33,681 nt of DNA from Opitutaceae bacterium (GCA_028822375.1 JAPKDW010000017.1:1-33681); one strand, 5' to 3'; numbered from the stretch's first letter, positions 16,589-26,985 are shown. Numbers and translations: made by a program. The notes: a model not told the origin generated them from the letters alone.

Positions 16589-19500
16589 ATGTCTATCCAA
16601 GAAGCTCAAGATACACTCGGCGTCGAACGTGAATCGAATTTCGATTGCGTAACGATTAACGTCGCTTCTCCGGAAACGATTCGCTCCTGGTCTCGTGGAG
16701 AGGTCAAGAATCCGGAAACGATCAACTATCGTACTTTCAAACCGGAGCCAGGCGGGCTTTTCTGCCAGCGCATCTTCGGACCCGTTCGCGACTACGAATG
16801 CGCGTGCGGAAAGTATAAGCGAATCAAATACAAAGGCGTAATCTGTGACCGCTGTGGTGTTGAGGTAACTGTCTCGCGCGTTCGTCGTTCGCGAATGGGC
16901 CACATCGAATTGGCGGTTCCCGTTACGCACATTTGGTTCCTGAAGAGCATGCCATCGCGTCTAGGGCTTTTGCTCGACATGACTGCTCGCAGCTTGGAGC
17001 GCGTAATTTATTACGAAGCTTACATGGTTACTGATCCAGGTCGTACGCCTCTCGAAGAGAAGCAGTTGCTGACGGATCAGGAGTACATTCAGGCGATGGA
17101 AGAGTATGGTGACGATTCTTTCGTTGCGAAGATGGGCGGAGAAGCGCTCCGCGACGTACTCTCCGTGATGGAATTACCATCGACTGTGCTCGAGCTTCAA
17201 GAAGCGATGCGCAGTACCAAGTCTAAGCAGATCAAGAAGAAGTTGGCGAAACGCTTGAAGGTTATTCAAGGTTTCATCAAATCGAGTTCTCGCCCTGAGT
17301 GGATGGTGCAGGAAGTCCTTCCCGTTATTCCACCAGATTTGCGTCCTCTCGTTCCATTGGAAGGCGGACGTTTTGCTACTTCCGATCTCAATGACTTGTA
17401 TCGCCGCGTGATCAACCGGAACAACCGCCTCAAGAACTTGATGCAGTTGAAGACTCCAGACGTTATCATTCATAACGAAAAGCGCATGCTGCAAGAAGCG
17501 GTTGATGCGTTGTTCGATAATGGTCGTCATGGTCGTCCAGTTACCGGCGCCGGCAATCGTCCTTTGAAATCTTTGAGCGATATGCTCAAGGGCAAGCAAG
17601 GTCGCTTCCGCCAGAATCTTCTCGGTAAGCGTGTCGACTACTCTGGTCGTTCGGTTATCGTGATCGGACCTGAGTTGCGTTTGCACCAGTGTGGATTGCC
17701 TAAGAAGATGGCTTTGGTTCTGTTCGAGCCATTCATTATTCGCCGTTTGAAGGAACTTGGTTTTGTTCACACGGTTCGTGGAGCTCGTCGTATGATCGAG
17801 AAAAAGTCCCCAGAAGTTTGGGACATTCTCGAAGAAGTGACGAAGGGTCATCCGGTTCTATTGAATCGCGCTCCAACGCTTCACAGATTGTCGATCCAAG
17901 CTTTCGAACCTGTATTGATTGAAGGTGAAGCTATTCGTGTTCACCCGCTCGTTTGTACTGCGTACAACGCTGACTTTGACGGTGACCAAATGGCTGTGCA
18001 CGTTCCGCTTTCGCTAGAAGCGGTTTTGGAGTGTAAGACGCTTATGATGGCATCGGGGAATATCTTCTCGCCATCAAGCGGCAAGCCGATTTTGACTCCG
18101 TCGCAGGACGTTATCCTTGGTTCTTACTATTTGACTCTCGAGCCTGAGCCTATGGAAGAAGGCGTACGTGTTCCTCTTGCGGGAACGGAAAGCGAAGCTC
18201 TATTCGCTCAGATGGATGGAGCGAAGGAAACGCACGATTGGATTCGTATTCCAAATCCGGACTATGGTTGTGAAACGGTTTTCGGCAACAATACCAACAA
18301 AACAATCACCACGACTATTGGTCGTATTCGTTTTAGTCAGATCTGGCCGAAGGCTTTGGGCTTTCTGAATTTCCAGGTGGATAAGAGCGAGCTCGGAAAT
18401 ATCATCAACAATACCTACAAGGTATCTGGTCCGGAAGAAACCGTTCTATCGCTCGATCGTTTGAAGAAGCTAGGTTTCGACGTGGCGACAATGGCAGGCG
18501 TATCGATCGGTATCGACGATATGATCATTCCTGAGAGCAAAACTCAAATTGTTGCGAATGCTTTCGGCAAGATCGACGAAGTCGAGGGACAGTACCGTAA
18601 GGGTATTATCACTACGGGCGAGCGCTACAATAAGATCATCGATATTTGGACGGTTGCGACCGACGAAATCAAGAAAGCGGTTTTCCATGAGTTGAAAACC
18701 AACGGTGGCAAGGGTGGCGTTAATCCAGTATTCGTGATGATGGATTCGGGAGCGCGTGGCAATCCGAATCAGGTTCGTCAGCTTTGCGGAACGCGTGGTT
18801 TGATGGCTAAGCCTTCTGGTGAAATTATTGAACGTCCGATTCTTTCGTCTTTCCGCGAAGGTCTTACCGTTCTCGAGTACTTTATCTCGACTCACGGAGC
18901 TCGCAAGGGGCTTGCGGATACTGCTCTTAAAACAGCGGATGCGGGTTACCTAACTCGTAAGCTTTGTGACGTTGCGATGGATGTTATTATCACGGAGCCT
19001 GATTGCGGCACTCGGGATGGTATCTGGAAAAAGTCGATTTTCGAAGGTGATGACGAGATCGTCAGCCTCCGCGAACGTATCGAAGGACGCTGCTCGTGCG
19101 ACGATGTTTTCAATCCGTCTAATCCGGACGAAATTATCGTTACTTCTGGCGAATTAATCACTGAGCATTCCGCTCAAAAGCTCGAAGAATGTGGAATTGA
19201 GCGCCTGAAGGTGATGTCTCCCTTGACTTCAACTTCCGGATACGGTGTTGACGCGAAGTCTTACGGAATCAATCCGGCGAGTAACGACGTTGCGAAGATT
19301 GGCGACTCCGTTGGCATTATCGCGGCGCAGTCGATCGGCGAGCCGGGAACTCAGTTGACTATGCGTACCTTCCATATTGGTGGTATCGCGAGTTCGGTTG
19401 TTACGGATCCGCGCATTATCGTTCGTAATTCCGGACGCGTTAAGTATCGCGGTCTGCGTTTGGTTCATATCGAAACGGCTGAGGGTCCTGTTTATATCGC

Positions 19501-20728
19501 TTTGAATAAGACTGGAGCGATCCAGGTAATGGATAAGAACGACCGCGAATTGGAAGCTTACGATATCGTTGTTGGTTCGGCTATCCGTGTCTCGGATGGA
19601 GATACAATCGAAGGCGGCGCGGTTCTCGCAAGTTGGGATCCGTATAATATTCCCAATTTGTCGGAAAAGGCCGGTACGGTTCGTTTCCGCGATATGATTC
19701 GTGGAGTAACGATCAAGAAGGAGCTCGATGAGAGTTCTGGTCGTATCGCTACGGTTATTATCGAGCATAAGGAAGACTTGAATCCATCCGTGGAAGTTTG
19801 TGATGAAGCGGGTAAGGTACTCGCGGTTTACGGCATTCCAACCGGTGCTCAGGTTGCAGTAGCTGAAGGCGATGTAATCGCTCAAGGCGCTTTGCTCGCT
19901 AAGACGCCTCGTCAGGCTTCCAAGACCAAGGATATCACTGGTGGTCTACCACGTGTTGCTGAATTGTTTGAAGCCCGTCGTCCAAAGGAAGCTGCTGAAA
20001 TGGCTCGTTTGGATGGGGTTGTTTCTTTCGGTGGAACGATTCGCGCTAAGCGCAAATTGATCGTTTCGAACGAAGAAACCGGAACGGACGAAGAGCACCT
20101 GATTCCTCATGTGAAGCAGATTATCGTTCAAGAAGGCGACGTGGTTCACAAGGGTCAGCACTTGACTGAAGGTTCTGCGGATCCTCACGAGATTCTCGAT
20201 ATTCTCGGACCGAATCGTTTGTACGAATTCTTGATCAACGAAGTTCAGGAAGTTTACCGTCTGCAGGGCGTTACGATTAATGATAAGCACATTGAGCTGA
20301 TCATTCGTCAAATGCTGCGCAAGGTCCGGATCACCGATCCAGGCGATACGGAGTTCTTCTGGGGCGAGCAGGTTGAGCGCACGACATTCTTGCGTGAGAA
20401 CAATCGGATCATTGAAGCGGGTGGTAAGCCTGCTGAAGCGGAGCCCGTTCTACTCGGAATTACGAAAGCATCGATTGAAACGGAAAGTTTCATCTCGGCG
20501 GCTTCTTTCCAAGAAACGACGCGTGTTTTGACTGATGCTTCGACTTTGAGCAAGATCGACAAGCTGAAGGGCTTTAAGGAGAACGTTATCATGGGTCACT
20601 TGATTCCAGCAGGAACCGGTCTGCCTCAGTACCGCGATCTTCGCATCACGCTACCGTTTGGCAGTGAATTGGAAGAAACTCCTGCGGAAGCAGTCGCGGA
20701 AGCCGTTCCAAGTTCCGAAGTGATTTAG
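16589..20728 (+). CDS. rpoC: RNA polymerase beta-prime subunit, C-terminal zinc site degraded
   Basis: Catalytic subunit of RNA polymerase. The active-site motif [12 protein letters not shown] begins at N460 and holds the three Mg2+-binding aspartates. The N-terminal zinc ribbon is intact (C71, C73, C86, C89). The trigger helix motif TMRTFHIGG is present and is followed by an SI3-type insertion of about 190 residues before [18 protein letters not shown], as in Proteobacteria. The second zinc site is not intact. C806 matches E. coli C814, but the positions of C888, C895 and C898 are S881, D888 and S891 in the sequence [17 protein letters not shown]. Two extra cysteines, C835 and C837, occur in GRCSCDDV. 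The reading frame around the site is otherwise normal. The length of 1379 residues fits, and a strong terminator follows. Confidence 0.99.
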   Translation: MSIQEAQDTLGVERESNFDCVTINVASPETIRSWSRGEVKNPETINYRTFKPEPGGLFCQRIFGPVRDYECACGKYKRIKYKGVICDRCGVEVTVSRVRRSRMGHIELAVPVTHIWFLKSMPSRLGLLLDMTARSLERVIYYEAYMVTDPGRTPLEEKQLLTDQEYIQAMEEYGDDSFVAKMGGEALRDVLSVMELPSTVLELQEAMRSTKSKQIKKKLAKRLKVIQGFIKSSSRPEWMVQEVLPVIPPDLRPLVPLEGGRFATSDLNDLYRRVINRNNRLKNLMQLKTPDVIIHNEKRMLQEAVDALFDNGRHGRPVTGAGNRPLKSLSDMLKGKQGRFRQNLLGKRVDYSGRSVIVIGPELRLHQCGLPKKMALVLFEPFIIRRLKELGFVHTVRGARRMIEKKSPEVWDILEEVTKGHPVLLNRAPTLHRLSIQAFEPVLIEGEAIRVHPLVCTAYNADFDGDQMAVHVPLSLEAVLECKTLMMASGNIFSPSSGKPILTPSQDVILGSYYLTLEPEPMEEGVRVPLAGTESEALFAQMDGAKETHDWIRIPNPDYGCETVFGNNTNKTITTTIGRIRFSQIWPKALGFLNFQVDKSELGNIINNTYKVSGPEETVLSLDRLKKLGFDVATMAGVSIGIDDMIIPESKTQIVANAFGKIDEVEGQYRKGIITTGERYNKIIDIWTVATDEIKKAVFHELKTNGGKGGVNPVFVMMDSGARGNPNQVRQLCGTRGLMAKPSGEIIERPILSSFREGLTVLEYFISTHGARKGLADTALKTADAGYLTRKLCDVAMDVIITEPDCGTRDGIWKKSIFEGDDEIVSLRERIEGRCSCDDVFNPSNPDEIIVTSGELITEHSAQKLEECGIERLKVMSPLTSTSGYGVDAKSYGINPASNDVAKIGDSVGIIAAQSIGEPGTQLTMRTFHIGGIASSVVTDPRIIVRNSGRVKYRGLRLVHIETAEGPVYIALNKTGAIQVMDKNDRELEAYDIVVGSAIRVSDGDTIEGGAVLASWDPYNIPNLSEKAGTVRFRDMIRGVTIKKELDESSGRIATVIIEHKEDLNPSVEVCDEAGKVLAVYGIPTGAQVAVAEGDVIAQGALLAKTPRQASKTKDITGGLPRVAELFEARRPKEAAEMARLDGVVSFGGTIRAKRKLIVSNEETGTDEEHLIPHVKQIIVQEGDVVHKGQHLTEGSADPHEILDILGPNRLYEFLINEVQEVYRLQGVTINDKHIELIIRQMLRKVRITDPGDTEFFWGEQVERTTFLRENNRIIEAGGKPAEAEPVLLGITKASIETESFISAASFQETTRVLTDASTLSKIDKLKGFKENVIMGHLIPAGTGLPQYRDLRITLPFGSELEETPAEAVAEAVPSSEVI

Positions 20729-20763
20729 TCCAGTCGAAGACGAACGTCTCGATTTCGAATTTC

Positions 20764-20790
20764 AAGCCGCGACTTAGGTCGCGGCTTTTT
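20764..20790 (+). terminator. Intrinsic terminator after rpoC
   Basis: AAGCCGCGAC (20764-20773) pairs perfectly with GTCGCGGCTT (20778-20787), loop TTAG, with five T at 20786-20790. It ends the rpoBC transcript facing the convergent minus-strand gene. The complementary strand has only a short T run, so it is probably one-directional. Confidence 0.93.
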
Positions 20791-20819
20791 CGTGGGTATT
20801 TGTCTTGGTGGAATCAGCG

Positions 20820-21809
20820 CTATTGGCAGGGGAAGAACTTGTCTTCGTCTGCGTGGGTGAGGATTCGTTTTCGAGTGGATTCGAATAGGTCGCTTTCGAT
20901 GGATTTTTTGTAGGCGACCATTCCGTTTTTGAGATCGAGATTGCCCATGAATAGCGGCTCTTCGGGGTAAAGGGATTCCATCTTTTTGAAAACGCTTTTA
21001 GGCGACCGAAAGCTACCGAGCGTTATAGAGTGGACGGCTTCGATTGGAATCGAATCGAAAACGTGATCGATGAAGTCTCGATAGACTTCGATGCAATTTT
21101 CGAAATGGATCAATGGGTCGAAACGAAGGCCTACCTTCCAACCGGCTTCGGAAAGTTTCTTTAAAGCGTTGATTCGAGCGGGCAGGGGCGGGGCTCGGTG
21201 TTCGACGGATTTAGCAATGGGTTCGGGGTTGAGACTGAATGCGACGACGACGTTTGGCAGGGGTGGGCGATTCAGAAGGGGTTTTACGTTTACGCTTTTG
21301 GTTCTCAGTTCGAGCCATGCATTAGGCAAGTCCTCGAAAAGGGGAAGAAACGCGTCGGCAAATCCAGTGACGCTGTCCATCGCAAGACTGTCGCAGTCGT
21401 AGCCGCTGAAAAAGAAGTGCTGTTCGTCGGGCTGGGACTCCGCGGTTGTTCGAATGTCTGACCGGAAATCCTCGAAATTGACGAAGAGAATATAGTTGGC
21501 CGATTGGTACATGCCTTGTAGGAAGCAGTAGCGGCAATCGTACAAGCAATTAAGCATGTGCGAGAAATAGTAGTGTCGATCTGCCCCAAGTCCATAATCG
21601 GGAGGGGTTGGTAAAACGCGCGTTCCGCGCTTTTCCGCCAGGATGAGGGCGGGGTTTTGCTTTTGAATGCGAAAGTTTTGGCGGTTGGGGTTGAATATCT
21701 CGCCATAGCGTTCGCAGTTAACGCGTTCCGCTTTGGGGTAGCGTTCTAACAGGGCTAGGGTTCGCGGGTGTTCGCGGATGGCTGCTTCTATATAGATACG
21801 TTCAAACAT
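20820..21809 (-). CDS. Spore photoproduct lyase family radical SAM protein
   Basis: A 329-residue radical S-adenosylmethionine enzyme. The CX3CX2C motif that binds the 4Fe-4S cluster is C88-LYD-C92-RY-C95. The overall wording (HYYFSHMLNCLYDCRYCFLQ, FFSGYDCDSLA, LRFDPLIHFENC) is that of the SplB family, which reverses the thymine-thymine spore photoproduct in Bacillus. C139 sits where the Bacillus enzyme has its hydrogen-atom donor cysteine (C141, from memory), which suggests a working lyase-type active site. Nothing else in the window points to sporulation, so the substrate may differ. The ATG overlaps the stop codon of the upstream gene (TAATG), which indicates translational coupling. The family call is firm; the reaction in this organism is inferred. 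Confidence 0.88.
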   Translation of the reverse strand: MFERIYIEAAIREHPRTLALLERYPKAERVNCERYGEIFNPNRQNFRIQKQNPALILAEKRGTRVLPTPPDYGLGADRHYYFSHMLNCLYDCRYCFLQGMYQSANYILFVNFEDFRSDIRTTAESQPDEQHFFFSGYDCDSLAMDSVTGFADAFLPLFEDLPNAWLELRTKSVNVKPLLNRPPLPNVVVAFSLNPEPIAKSVEHRAPPLPARINALKKLSEAGWKVGLRFDPLIHFENCIEVYRDFIDHVFDSIPIEAVHSITLGSFRSPKSVFKKMESLYPEEPLFMGNLDLKNGMVAYKKSIESDLFESTRKRILTHADEDKFFPCQ

Positions 21810-22633
21810 TAGCAGATGTTCCGGGTGGAGAATTGGTTGAGTGTTGATTGGAGCTGAGAGAGGAAGGTTTTCTTGTTCGAGCTCTCTATTAAAAGAAGGT
21901 CGGTCTTTGTTTTTTCGTCTTGCTGTAGAATGGCGTCTAGTTGGGTGACGCGTTTATTCAGTTGATGGGTTTCCGTTTCGGTGAATCGAAATCGAGCTTT
22001 GGCCTTCTGGATAAAGCTGCTGGACCAATTGGATGACGGTTTCTTGGGTCGCAACTCGTCAATACTTTCGCAAAGGGTTTCGATCACGGGAATTTGAAGT
22101 TCGATCATGCGGGCAATTGCGTGTTTGTCGAAATGGGAACTCGCGGGCTGTGCGGCGTTATCGGAAACGACTTTGATGCAGTGAATGAATTCCGTAGAGG
22201 CAAATGCGAGGGCGGCTTTGTAAAAGCCAAAGCCCTCCATGTCGAACGCCTGGTTCGTTTTGTAGTCAGTCGAAGGTTCGCTGAGAGTCTGGAGCTCGAT
22301 GCCTTTGATGTTGGATTTCCAGGGAAATTGAGGATACAGCGTGTCTCGTGAGGTGTTCGACGAAATTCGATTGGCGATAAACGGGTTCCCAATCGGGGCA
22401 TCGAGATGTCCGCATATTCCCACGTTTAGCCAAATTGTTTCGTCGTTTGGGTATTTGGAGCCCAGGGCGGTTGTGGCGATTGCACTGTTGAGCGCTCCGA
22501 CTCCAGTGATTGCGAGACGGGCCTTTTCGCCTTCGAAGAACTGAGCTCTGCCATGTCCGCCACTCGGCTTCATGTCATAGTGGGCGATGATTCCCTGGGC
22601 TTCGCAGTGGAGGGCTGTTGAGAAATGTAACAT
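21809..22633 (-). CDS. Nucleosidase/phosphorylase-fold protein (MTAN-like)
   Basis: A 274-residue protein with the nucleoside phosphorylase fold, closest in motif to 5'-methylthioadenosine/S-adenosylhomocysteine nucleosidase and futalosine hydrolase. Visible landmarks are the N-terminal ALHCEAQG with E11, the glycine motif TGVGALNSA (43-51), LNVGICGHLD (69-78), DMEGFGFYKAA (131-141) with E133, and VVSDNA (155-160) with D158. E11, E133 and D158 correspond to the catalytic E12, E174 and D197 of E. coli MTAN. The last 75 residues are charged and probably helical, an extension that MTAN lacks. I chose the ATG at 22633 over a TTG nine bases upstream. The substrate is unknown. Because it is coupled to a radical SAM gene, 5'-deoxyadenosine is a candidate. 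Confidence 0.8.
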   Translation of the reverse strand: MLHFSTALHCEAQGIIAHYDMKPSGGHGRAQFFEGEKARLAITGVGALNSAIATTALGSKYPNDETIWLNVGICGHLDAPIGNPFIANRISSNTSRDTLYPQFPWKSNIKGIELQTLSEPSTDYKTNQAFDMEGFGFYKAALAFASTEFIHCIKVVSDNAAQPASSHFDKHAIARMIELQIPVIETLCESIDELRPKKPSSNWSSSFIQKAKARFRFTETETHQLNKRVTQLDAILQQDEKTKTDLLLIESSNKKTFLSQLQSTLNQFSTRNIC

Positions 22634-22724
22634 ATTCTTCAATTGATTGCGCTTTTACCTTGATGTCATTGGGACAGATGGACAAAACGCAACATTCTCA
22701 ATTTATCGTAGCTGATAAAACATA

Positions 22725-22779
22725 GGATTTCCTCTCCGGGAATCCGCTCATTTTTAAAGCAAATCAAGCCACATTGTGG
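22725..22779. other. Hairpin and palindrome in the spacer before rpsL
   Basis: GGATTTCC (22725-22732) pairs with GGGAATCC (22738-22745) with one G-U pair. CCACATTGTGG (22769-22779) is an odd-centred palindrome. Both lie in the 239-base spacer shared by the minus-strand pair and the str operon, so they may be operators or leader structures. I see no gene in this spacer. Confidence 0.35.
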
Positions 22780-22817
22780 AGGGGTCTGTTTTTTACTCGT
22801 TTTTCGGCAGAAAATAC

Positions 22818-22845
22818 TTGCCGAGGAAACGGCTTCCAGTAAGTT
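22818..22845 (+). promoter_or_regulatory. Candidate str operon promoter
   Basis: TTGCCG (22818-22823) and TAAGTT (22840-22845) are separated by 16 bases and resemble sigma-70 boxes, 27 bases before the rpsL ATG. A promoter is expected here because the gene pair upstream runs on the other strand and rpoC has a terminator. The exact boxes are uncertain. Confidence 0.45.
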
Positions 22846-22872
22846 CACGCTCCTTTCTCAAAATCACTCAAC

Positions 22873-23247
22873 ATGCCAACCATTAATCAACTCGTCAGAA
22901 AAGGCCGAAAGGTGTCCCGGACCAAGTCCAAGGCACCGGCGCTTGAATCAAATCCATTTCGTCGTGGCGTTTGCGTTCAAGTGATGACTCGTACGCCTAA
23001 AAAGCCAAATTCGGCTATCCGTAAAGTGGCTAAGGTTCGTTTGACGAACGGAATCGAAGTGATCGCATACATCCCTGATGAAGGGCACAGCTTGCAGGAG
23101 CACAGTATTGTGTTGGTGCGTGGCGGTCGCGTGAAGGACCTTCCTGGCGTACGTTACCACATCGTTCGCGGAACCTTGGATGCCATGGGCGTAGATAAAC
23201 GTCGCCGCAGCCGTTCGAAGTATGGCGTTAAGCGTCCTAAGGCATAA
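22873..23247 (+). CDS. rpsL: Ribosomal protein uS12
   Basis: Decoding-centre protein of the 30S subunit that monitors codon-anticodon pairing. The 124-residue length equals the E. coli protein. [12 protein letters not shown] has wild-type lysines at the streptomycin-resistance site, and [13 protein letters not shown] keeps both the second resistance-site lysine and the aspartate that is methylthiolated in some bacteria. It is the first gene of the long str-S10-spc cluster. No Shine-Dalgarno precedes the ATG. Confidence 0.99.
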   Translation: MPTINQLVRKGRKVSRTKSKAPALESNPFRRGVCVQVMTRTPKKPNSAIRKVAKVRLTNGIEVIAYIPDEGHSLQEHSIVLVRGGRVKDLPGVRYHIVRGTLDAMGVDKRRRSRSKYGVKRPKA

Positions 23248-23274
23248 GCCAATAATTTAAAACTTACTTAGACA

Positions 23275-23748
23275 ATGTCACGTCGCAGAAGAGCAGTTAA
23301 ACGCCAAACAAAGCCAGATTCCCGTTACGGAAGCGCTTTGGTTGGTCACCTTGTGAATACCGTCATGCGTGATGGTAAGAAAACGTTGGCAGAACGTATC
23401 GTGTATGCGGCGTTCGAGCGTATGAGCGAAAAGCTCGAAAAGGGAGATCCAGTGGACATGCTTCTCGGTGCTCTCGAAAACTCGCGCCCACGTTTGGAAG
23501 TTAAGAGCCGTCGTGTTGGTGGAGCTACTTACCAAGTGCCTTTGGAGATTCCATTCGAGCGTCAAGAATCGCTCGCCATGCGTTGGATGGTTAATGCAGC
23601 CGCGGCTCGCAAAGGCATTCCAATGAAAGACGCCCTTGCTGGCGAAATTATCGACGCCTACAATAATACTGGCGGAGTCGTTAAGAAGAAGGAAGAAACC
23701 CACAAGATGGCGCAGTCTAATCGCGCATTTGCTCACCTTCGTTGGTGA
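23275..23748 (+). CDS. rpsG: Ribosomal protein uS7
   Basis: Primary binder of the 3' major domain of 16S rRNA that nucleates the 30S head and lies near the E-site tRNA. In E. coli it also feeds back on the str operon. The 157 residues contain the N-terminal signature [18 protein letters not shown] and the conserved [11 protein letters not shown] (81-91). It follows rpsL by 27 bases, too short for the elaborate E. coli S7 site. No Shine-Dalgarno is visible. Confidence 0.99.
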   Translation: MSRRRRAVKRQTKPDSRYGSALVGHLVNTVMRDGKKTLAERIVYAAFERMSEKLEKGDPVDMLLGALENSRPRLEVKSRRVGGATYQVPLEIPFERQESLAMRWMVNAAAARKGIPMKDALAGEIIDAYNNTGGVVKKKEETHKMAQSNRAFAHLRW

Positions 23749-23779
23749 TCGGGTTTTGTCCTTACTTGTTCTTTGTAAA

Positions 23780-25924
23780 ATGGTTGAAGCTCCCGCAGAT
23801 CTTTCCAATAAAAATGGCACCGGACGTCCTGTGCCTATGGAATGGACGCGTAATATTGGTATTGCTGCGCATATCGATGCTGGGAAGACCACAACCACAG
23901 AACGTATCCTCTATTATACAGGGGTAGTTCATAAGGTAGGAGAAGTTCATGACGGAAACGCCGTCACGGATTTTATGGAGCAGGAACGCGAGCGTGGTAT
24001 CACGATCACTTCCGCTGCAATCTCTTGCCAATGGGAAAACAAGGCAGGCCCTTTTGCTGGGATGAAACAGCAGATCAATATTATCGACACTCCGGGCCAC
24101 GTCGATTTTACCGCTGAAGTCGAACGCTCTTTAAGAGTGCTTGATGGGGCAGTTGCCGTTTTTTGCGCGGTTGCAGGCGTTCAGCCTCAATCGGAAACGG
24201 TTTGGCGTCAGGCTGACAAGTATGACGTGCCACGTATCGCATTCGTCAATAAGATGGATCGCGTTGGGGCGGACTTTTTGGGAGCGGTCGAAGACATGCG
24301 TACCAAGTTGGGCGCGAATGCTCATCCACTCTTTTTGAACATCGGCACGGAAGAGCATTTTTCCGGTATGATCGACTTGGTTCGTCTTAAGGCATTCCAG
24401 TTCGACCAAAACGATGCAATGGGGATCAACGTCATCGAGTGCGAAATTCCCGGCGATATGACTCGGGAAGTTACGGAATTGCGCGAATCGCTAATCGAAG
24501 CGGTTGCCGATTACGATGATGTCGTTGCTGACAAATATTTGAATGGCGAAGCGATCGATGAGTACGAGCTCGTTCTCGCAATTCGCAAAGCAACGCTTTC
24601 GCTTAACTTTGTTGGCGTAATACCAGGTTCGGCTTTTAAGAACAAAGGTGTGCAAAGCATGCTCGACGCGGTAGTGAACTACCTTCCGAGCCCGCTCGAT
24701 ATGCCACCTGTCGAAGGTCATGATCGCAAAGACAAAACGGTCGTCATTGAACCCGATGACAATGCTCCCGTAGCTGCGCTCGCGTTTAAGCTTTGGAGTG
24801 ACGCATATGTCGGAAAGCTCATTTTTATTCGCGTCTATAGCGGCACGATTAAAAAGGGAGACATGCTTTACAATCCGCGTACCGGCAAATCTGAGCGAGT
24901 GAGCCGGTTGCTGATTATGAAAGCGGATAGTCGCGACGATGTAGAATGCGCTCGTTCGGGTGACATTGTCGCTGCGATTGGCCTAAAGAACGTTTGGACG
25001 GGCGATACGTTCTCATCGAAGAATTTTGATATCGCTCTCGAGCCACCGCAATTTCCAGAACCAGTTATCTCGATGTCGATCGAGCCGGCAACGTCAGCCG
25101 ATCAAGATAAGCTTTCCCTCGGTCTCGGACGTTTGTCCGAAGAGGATCCTACTTTCGTTGTAAAAACGGATGCGGAAACGGGCCAAACGATCATTTCTGG
25201 AATGGGTGAGCTTCACCTCGAAATAATCCGCGATCGATTGGAGCGGGAATTCAAAGTTGTCGCTAGATCGGGCAAACCGCAAATCGCTTACCGTGAAACG
25301 ATCGGTATCTCTGTTGAAGCAGAAGGAAAATTTATTCGCCAGTCGGGTGGACGCGGTCAATACGGACACGCCGTCATCAAACTCGAACCACAGGAAAGCG
25401 GAAAAGAAATCGAAGTCGTCAACGAAATCGTGGGTGGCGTTATTCCAAAAGAATTTATTAAGCCGACCGAAGATGGTATCCGCGAAGCAGCTAATAACGG
25501 CGTTGTTGCCGGTTATCCTGTTGTAGATTGGAAAGCGACCCTCGTTAGCGGTTCGTTCCATGAAGTCGATTCATCGGAAATGGCATTTAAGATGGCCGGG
25601 ATCTTCGCTTTTAAGGAAGCGATGAAGAATGCTGATCCTCAATTGCTGGAGCCGGTAATGAAAGTCGAAGTGACAACGCCGATGGAATACCAGGGTGATG
25701 TCATTGGGGACCTTAATCGTCGACGCGGCCATATCCAAAATATGGATTCGAAGGGCGAAATCGCTTCTGTTCGCGCAATCGTGCCACTAGAAACGATGTT
25801 CGGCTACGCAACCGATGTTCGCTCTCTTAGTAAAGGGCGCGCTAATTACTCGATGGAAACATCTCATTTTGAACAAGTGCCGGCAAATGTGCTCGCAAGA
25901 ATGACAGACGATCTAAGCCGTTAG
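23780..25924 (+). CDS. fusA: Translation elongation factor EF-G
   Basis: GTPase that drives translocation and, with RRF, ribosome recycling. The 714-residue product has the P-loop AHIDAGKT (30-37), a normal switch I signature RGITI (72-76), DTPGH (103-107) and NKMD (157-160), then domains II to V, with the domain IV loop [10 protein letters not shown] present. The contrast with the EF-Tu in this window is useful: EF-G keeps the canonical RGITI. The ATG at 23780 gives about 20 residues before [12 protein letters not shown]. The frame is open further upstream into rpsG, but that part is not EF-G-like. It is followed directly by rpsJ, without the tuf gene that lies there in many bacteria. Confidence 0.98.
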   Translation: MVEAPADLSNKNGTGRPVPMEWTRNIGIAAHIDAGKTTTTERILYYTGVVHKVGEVHDGNAVTDFMEQERERGITITSAAISCQWENKAGPFAGMKQQINIIDTPGHVDFTAEVERSLRVLDGAVAVFCAVAGVQPQSETVWRQADKYDVPRIAFVNKMDRVGADFLGAVEDMRTKLGANAHPLFLNIGTEEHFSGMIDLVRLKAFQFDQNDAMGINVIECEIPGDMTREVTELRESLIEAVADYDDVVADKYLNGEAIDEYELVLAIRKATLSLNFVGVIPGSAFKNKGVQSMLDAVVNYLPSPLDMPPVEGHDRKDKTVVIEPDDNAPVAALAFKLWSDAYVGKLIFIRVYSGTIKKGDMLYNPRTGKSERVSRLLIMKADSRDDVECARSGDIVAAIGLKNVWTGDTFSSKNFDIALEPPQFPEPVISMSIEPATSADQDKLSLGLGRLSEEDPTFVVKTDAETGQTIISGMGELHLEIIRDRLEREFKVVARSGKPQIAYRETIGISVEAEGKFIRQSGGRGQYGHAVIKLEPQESGKEIEVVNEIVGGVIPKEFIKPTEDGIREAANNGVVAGYPVVDWKATLVSGSFHEVDSSEMAFKMAGIFAFKEAMKNADPQLLEPVMKVEVTTPMEYQGDVIGDLNRRRGHIQNMDSKGEIASVRAIVPLETMFGYATDVRSLSKGRANYSMETSHFEQVPANVLARMTDDLSR

Positions 25925-25952
25925 AAACTATTTAATCTATATCCGAAATTTC

Positions 25953-26261
25953 ATGACTGGACAAAAAATACGCATCAGACTTCAAGGATTCGACTATCGA
26001 GTAATCGATCAGTCAGCTTCCGAGATTGTGGATACAGCTAAGCGCTCAGGCGCTCGCGTTTCCGGTCCCGTTCCGCTTCCTACGCGGATCGAAAAAGTGA
26101 CCGTGAACAAGTCGCCTCACGTGGACAAGAAAGCCATGGAGCAATTCGAAATTCGTACGCATAAACGTTTGTTGGACATTATCGAGCCAACCGCGCAAAC
26201 AGTGGACGAGCTAAAGAAGCTTAATCTACCATCAGGAGTGGATATCTCTATTCACGTATAA
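25953..26261 (+). CDS. rpsJ: Ribosomal protein uS10 (NusE)
   Basis: 30S head protein that also acts as NusE in antitermination and can bind the NusG KOW domain to couple transcription with translation. The 102-residue product carries the conserved [20 protein letters not shown], which includes the ribosome-binding loop. It starts the S10 cluster 28 bases after fusA, with no Shine-Dalgarno and no room for a separate S10 leader. Confidence 0.98.
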   Translation: MTGQKIRIRLQGFDYRVIDQSASEIVDTAKRSGARVSGPVPLPTRIEKVTVNKSPHVDKKAMEQFEIRTHKRLLDIIEPTAQTVDELKKLNLPSGVDISIHV

Positions 26262-26284
26262 TATAACCATTTTGCAGACACTTT

Positions 26285-26338
26285 CGTCGGAGTACCTCCG
26301 GCGCTAACGTGGGTCTAATAAAACGGAGCAGAAGCTCC
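26285..26338 (+). promoter_or_regulatory. Two tandem hairpins in the rpsJ-rplC spacer
   Basis: CGTCGGAG (26285-26292) pairs with CTCCGGCG (26296-26303) with one G-U pair. GGAGC (26325-26329) then pairs with GCTCC (26334-26338) around AGAA. They fill most of the 94-base spacer, while other S10 cluster spacers are under 25 bases. A feedback site for an S10-operon protein such as L4 is a plausible inference. Confidence 0.45.
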
Positions 26339-26355
26339 ACCTACCTCTTAGAATT

Positions 26356-26985
26356 ATGAACTATACACTCTTAGGCAAGAAACTGGGCATGACCCAGATT
26401 TATGACGGGACCGTTCAGGTTTCCGTCACAGTCATCCAGGCTGGCCCGTGTCCGATACTTCAGGTCAAGACGACCGAATCTGACGGCTACAATGCCATTC
26501 AGATCGGTTACGAGACGAAGAAGGAAAAGCGGGCAAGCAAGGCAGAACGCAATCACGCGAAGAAGCACGGCGTAGCGACTCCTCGTACGATTCGCGAAGT
26601 CCGTACCGACGCGTCTTCCGAATATGCTCCAGGCGATGTTCTGGATGTAACGAAATTCGAGGAAGGCCAGAAGATCGATATTATCGGCACTTCCAAGGGC
26701 CGAGGATTTCAAGGCGTTATGAAACGCTTTAATGTAAAGGGCGGACCTGCTTCTCACGGTTCGATGTTCCATCGCCGTATCGGTTCGATCGGTCTTTGCC
26801 AATGGCCAGGACACGTATTCAAGAACCAAAGGATGCCGGGTCGCATGGGCGGTAAACAACGCACGGTTCAGAATCTCCGGATTATGAAAATCGATGCCGA
26901 AAAGAACCTGATCTTGGTTAAAGGCGGAATTCCTGGAGCCAATGGCGACACGGTTCTCGTACGTAGCGCCATCAAAGGTAAATAA
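26356..26985 (+). CDS. rplC: Ribosomal protein uL3
   Basis: Early assembly protein of the 50S subunit whose long loop reaches toward the peptidyl transferase centre. The 209-residue length is normal. The loop sequence GSIGLCQWPGHVFKNQRMPG keeps the glutamine that is N5-methylated in E. coli (Q150). The remainder of the barrel domain is ordinary. The ATG at 26356 lacks a Shine-Dalgarno and follows the two-hairpin spacer. Confidence 0.98.
   Translation: MNYTLLGKKLGMTQIYDGTVQVSVTVIQAGPCPILQVKTTESDGYNAIQIGYETKKEKRASKAERNHAKKHGVATPRTIREVRTDASSEYAPGDVLDVTKFEEGQKIDIIGTSKGRGFQGVMKRFNVKGGPASHGSMFHRRIGSIGLCQWPGHVFKNQRMPGRMGGKQRTVQNLRIMKIDAEKNLILVKGGIPGANGDTVLVRSAIKGK

Noticed and set aside
20820-21809. 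Spore photoproduct lyase as a sign of endospore formation
   Set aside because: SplB-family homologs occur in non-sporulating bacteria and nothing else here relates to sporulation.
22873-23247. Streptomycin-resistance changes in S12
   Set aside because: Both lysine sites (TPKKPNS and GRVKDLP) carry the sensitive residues.
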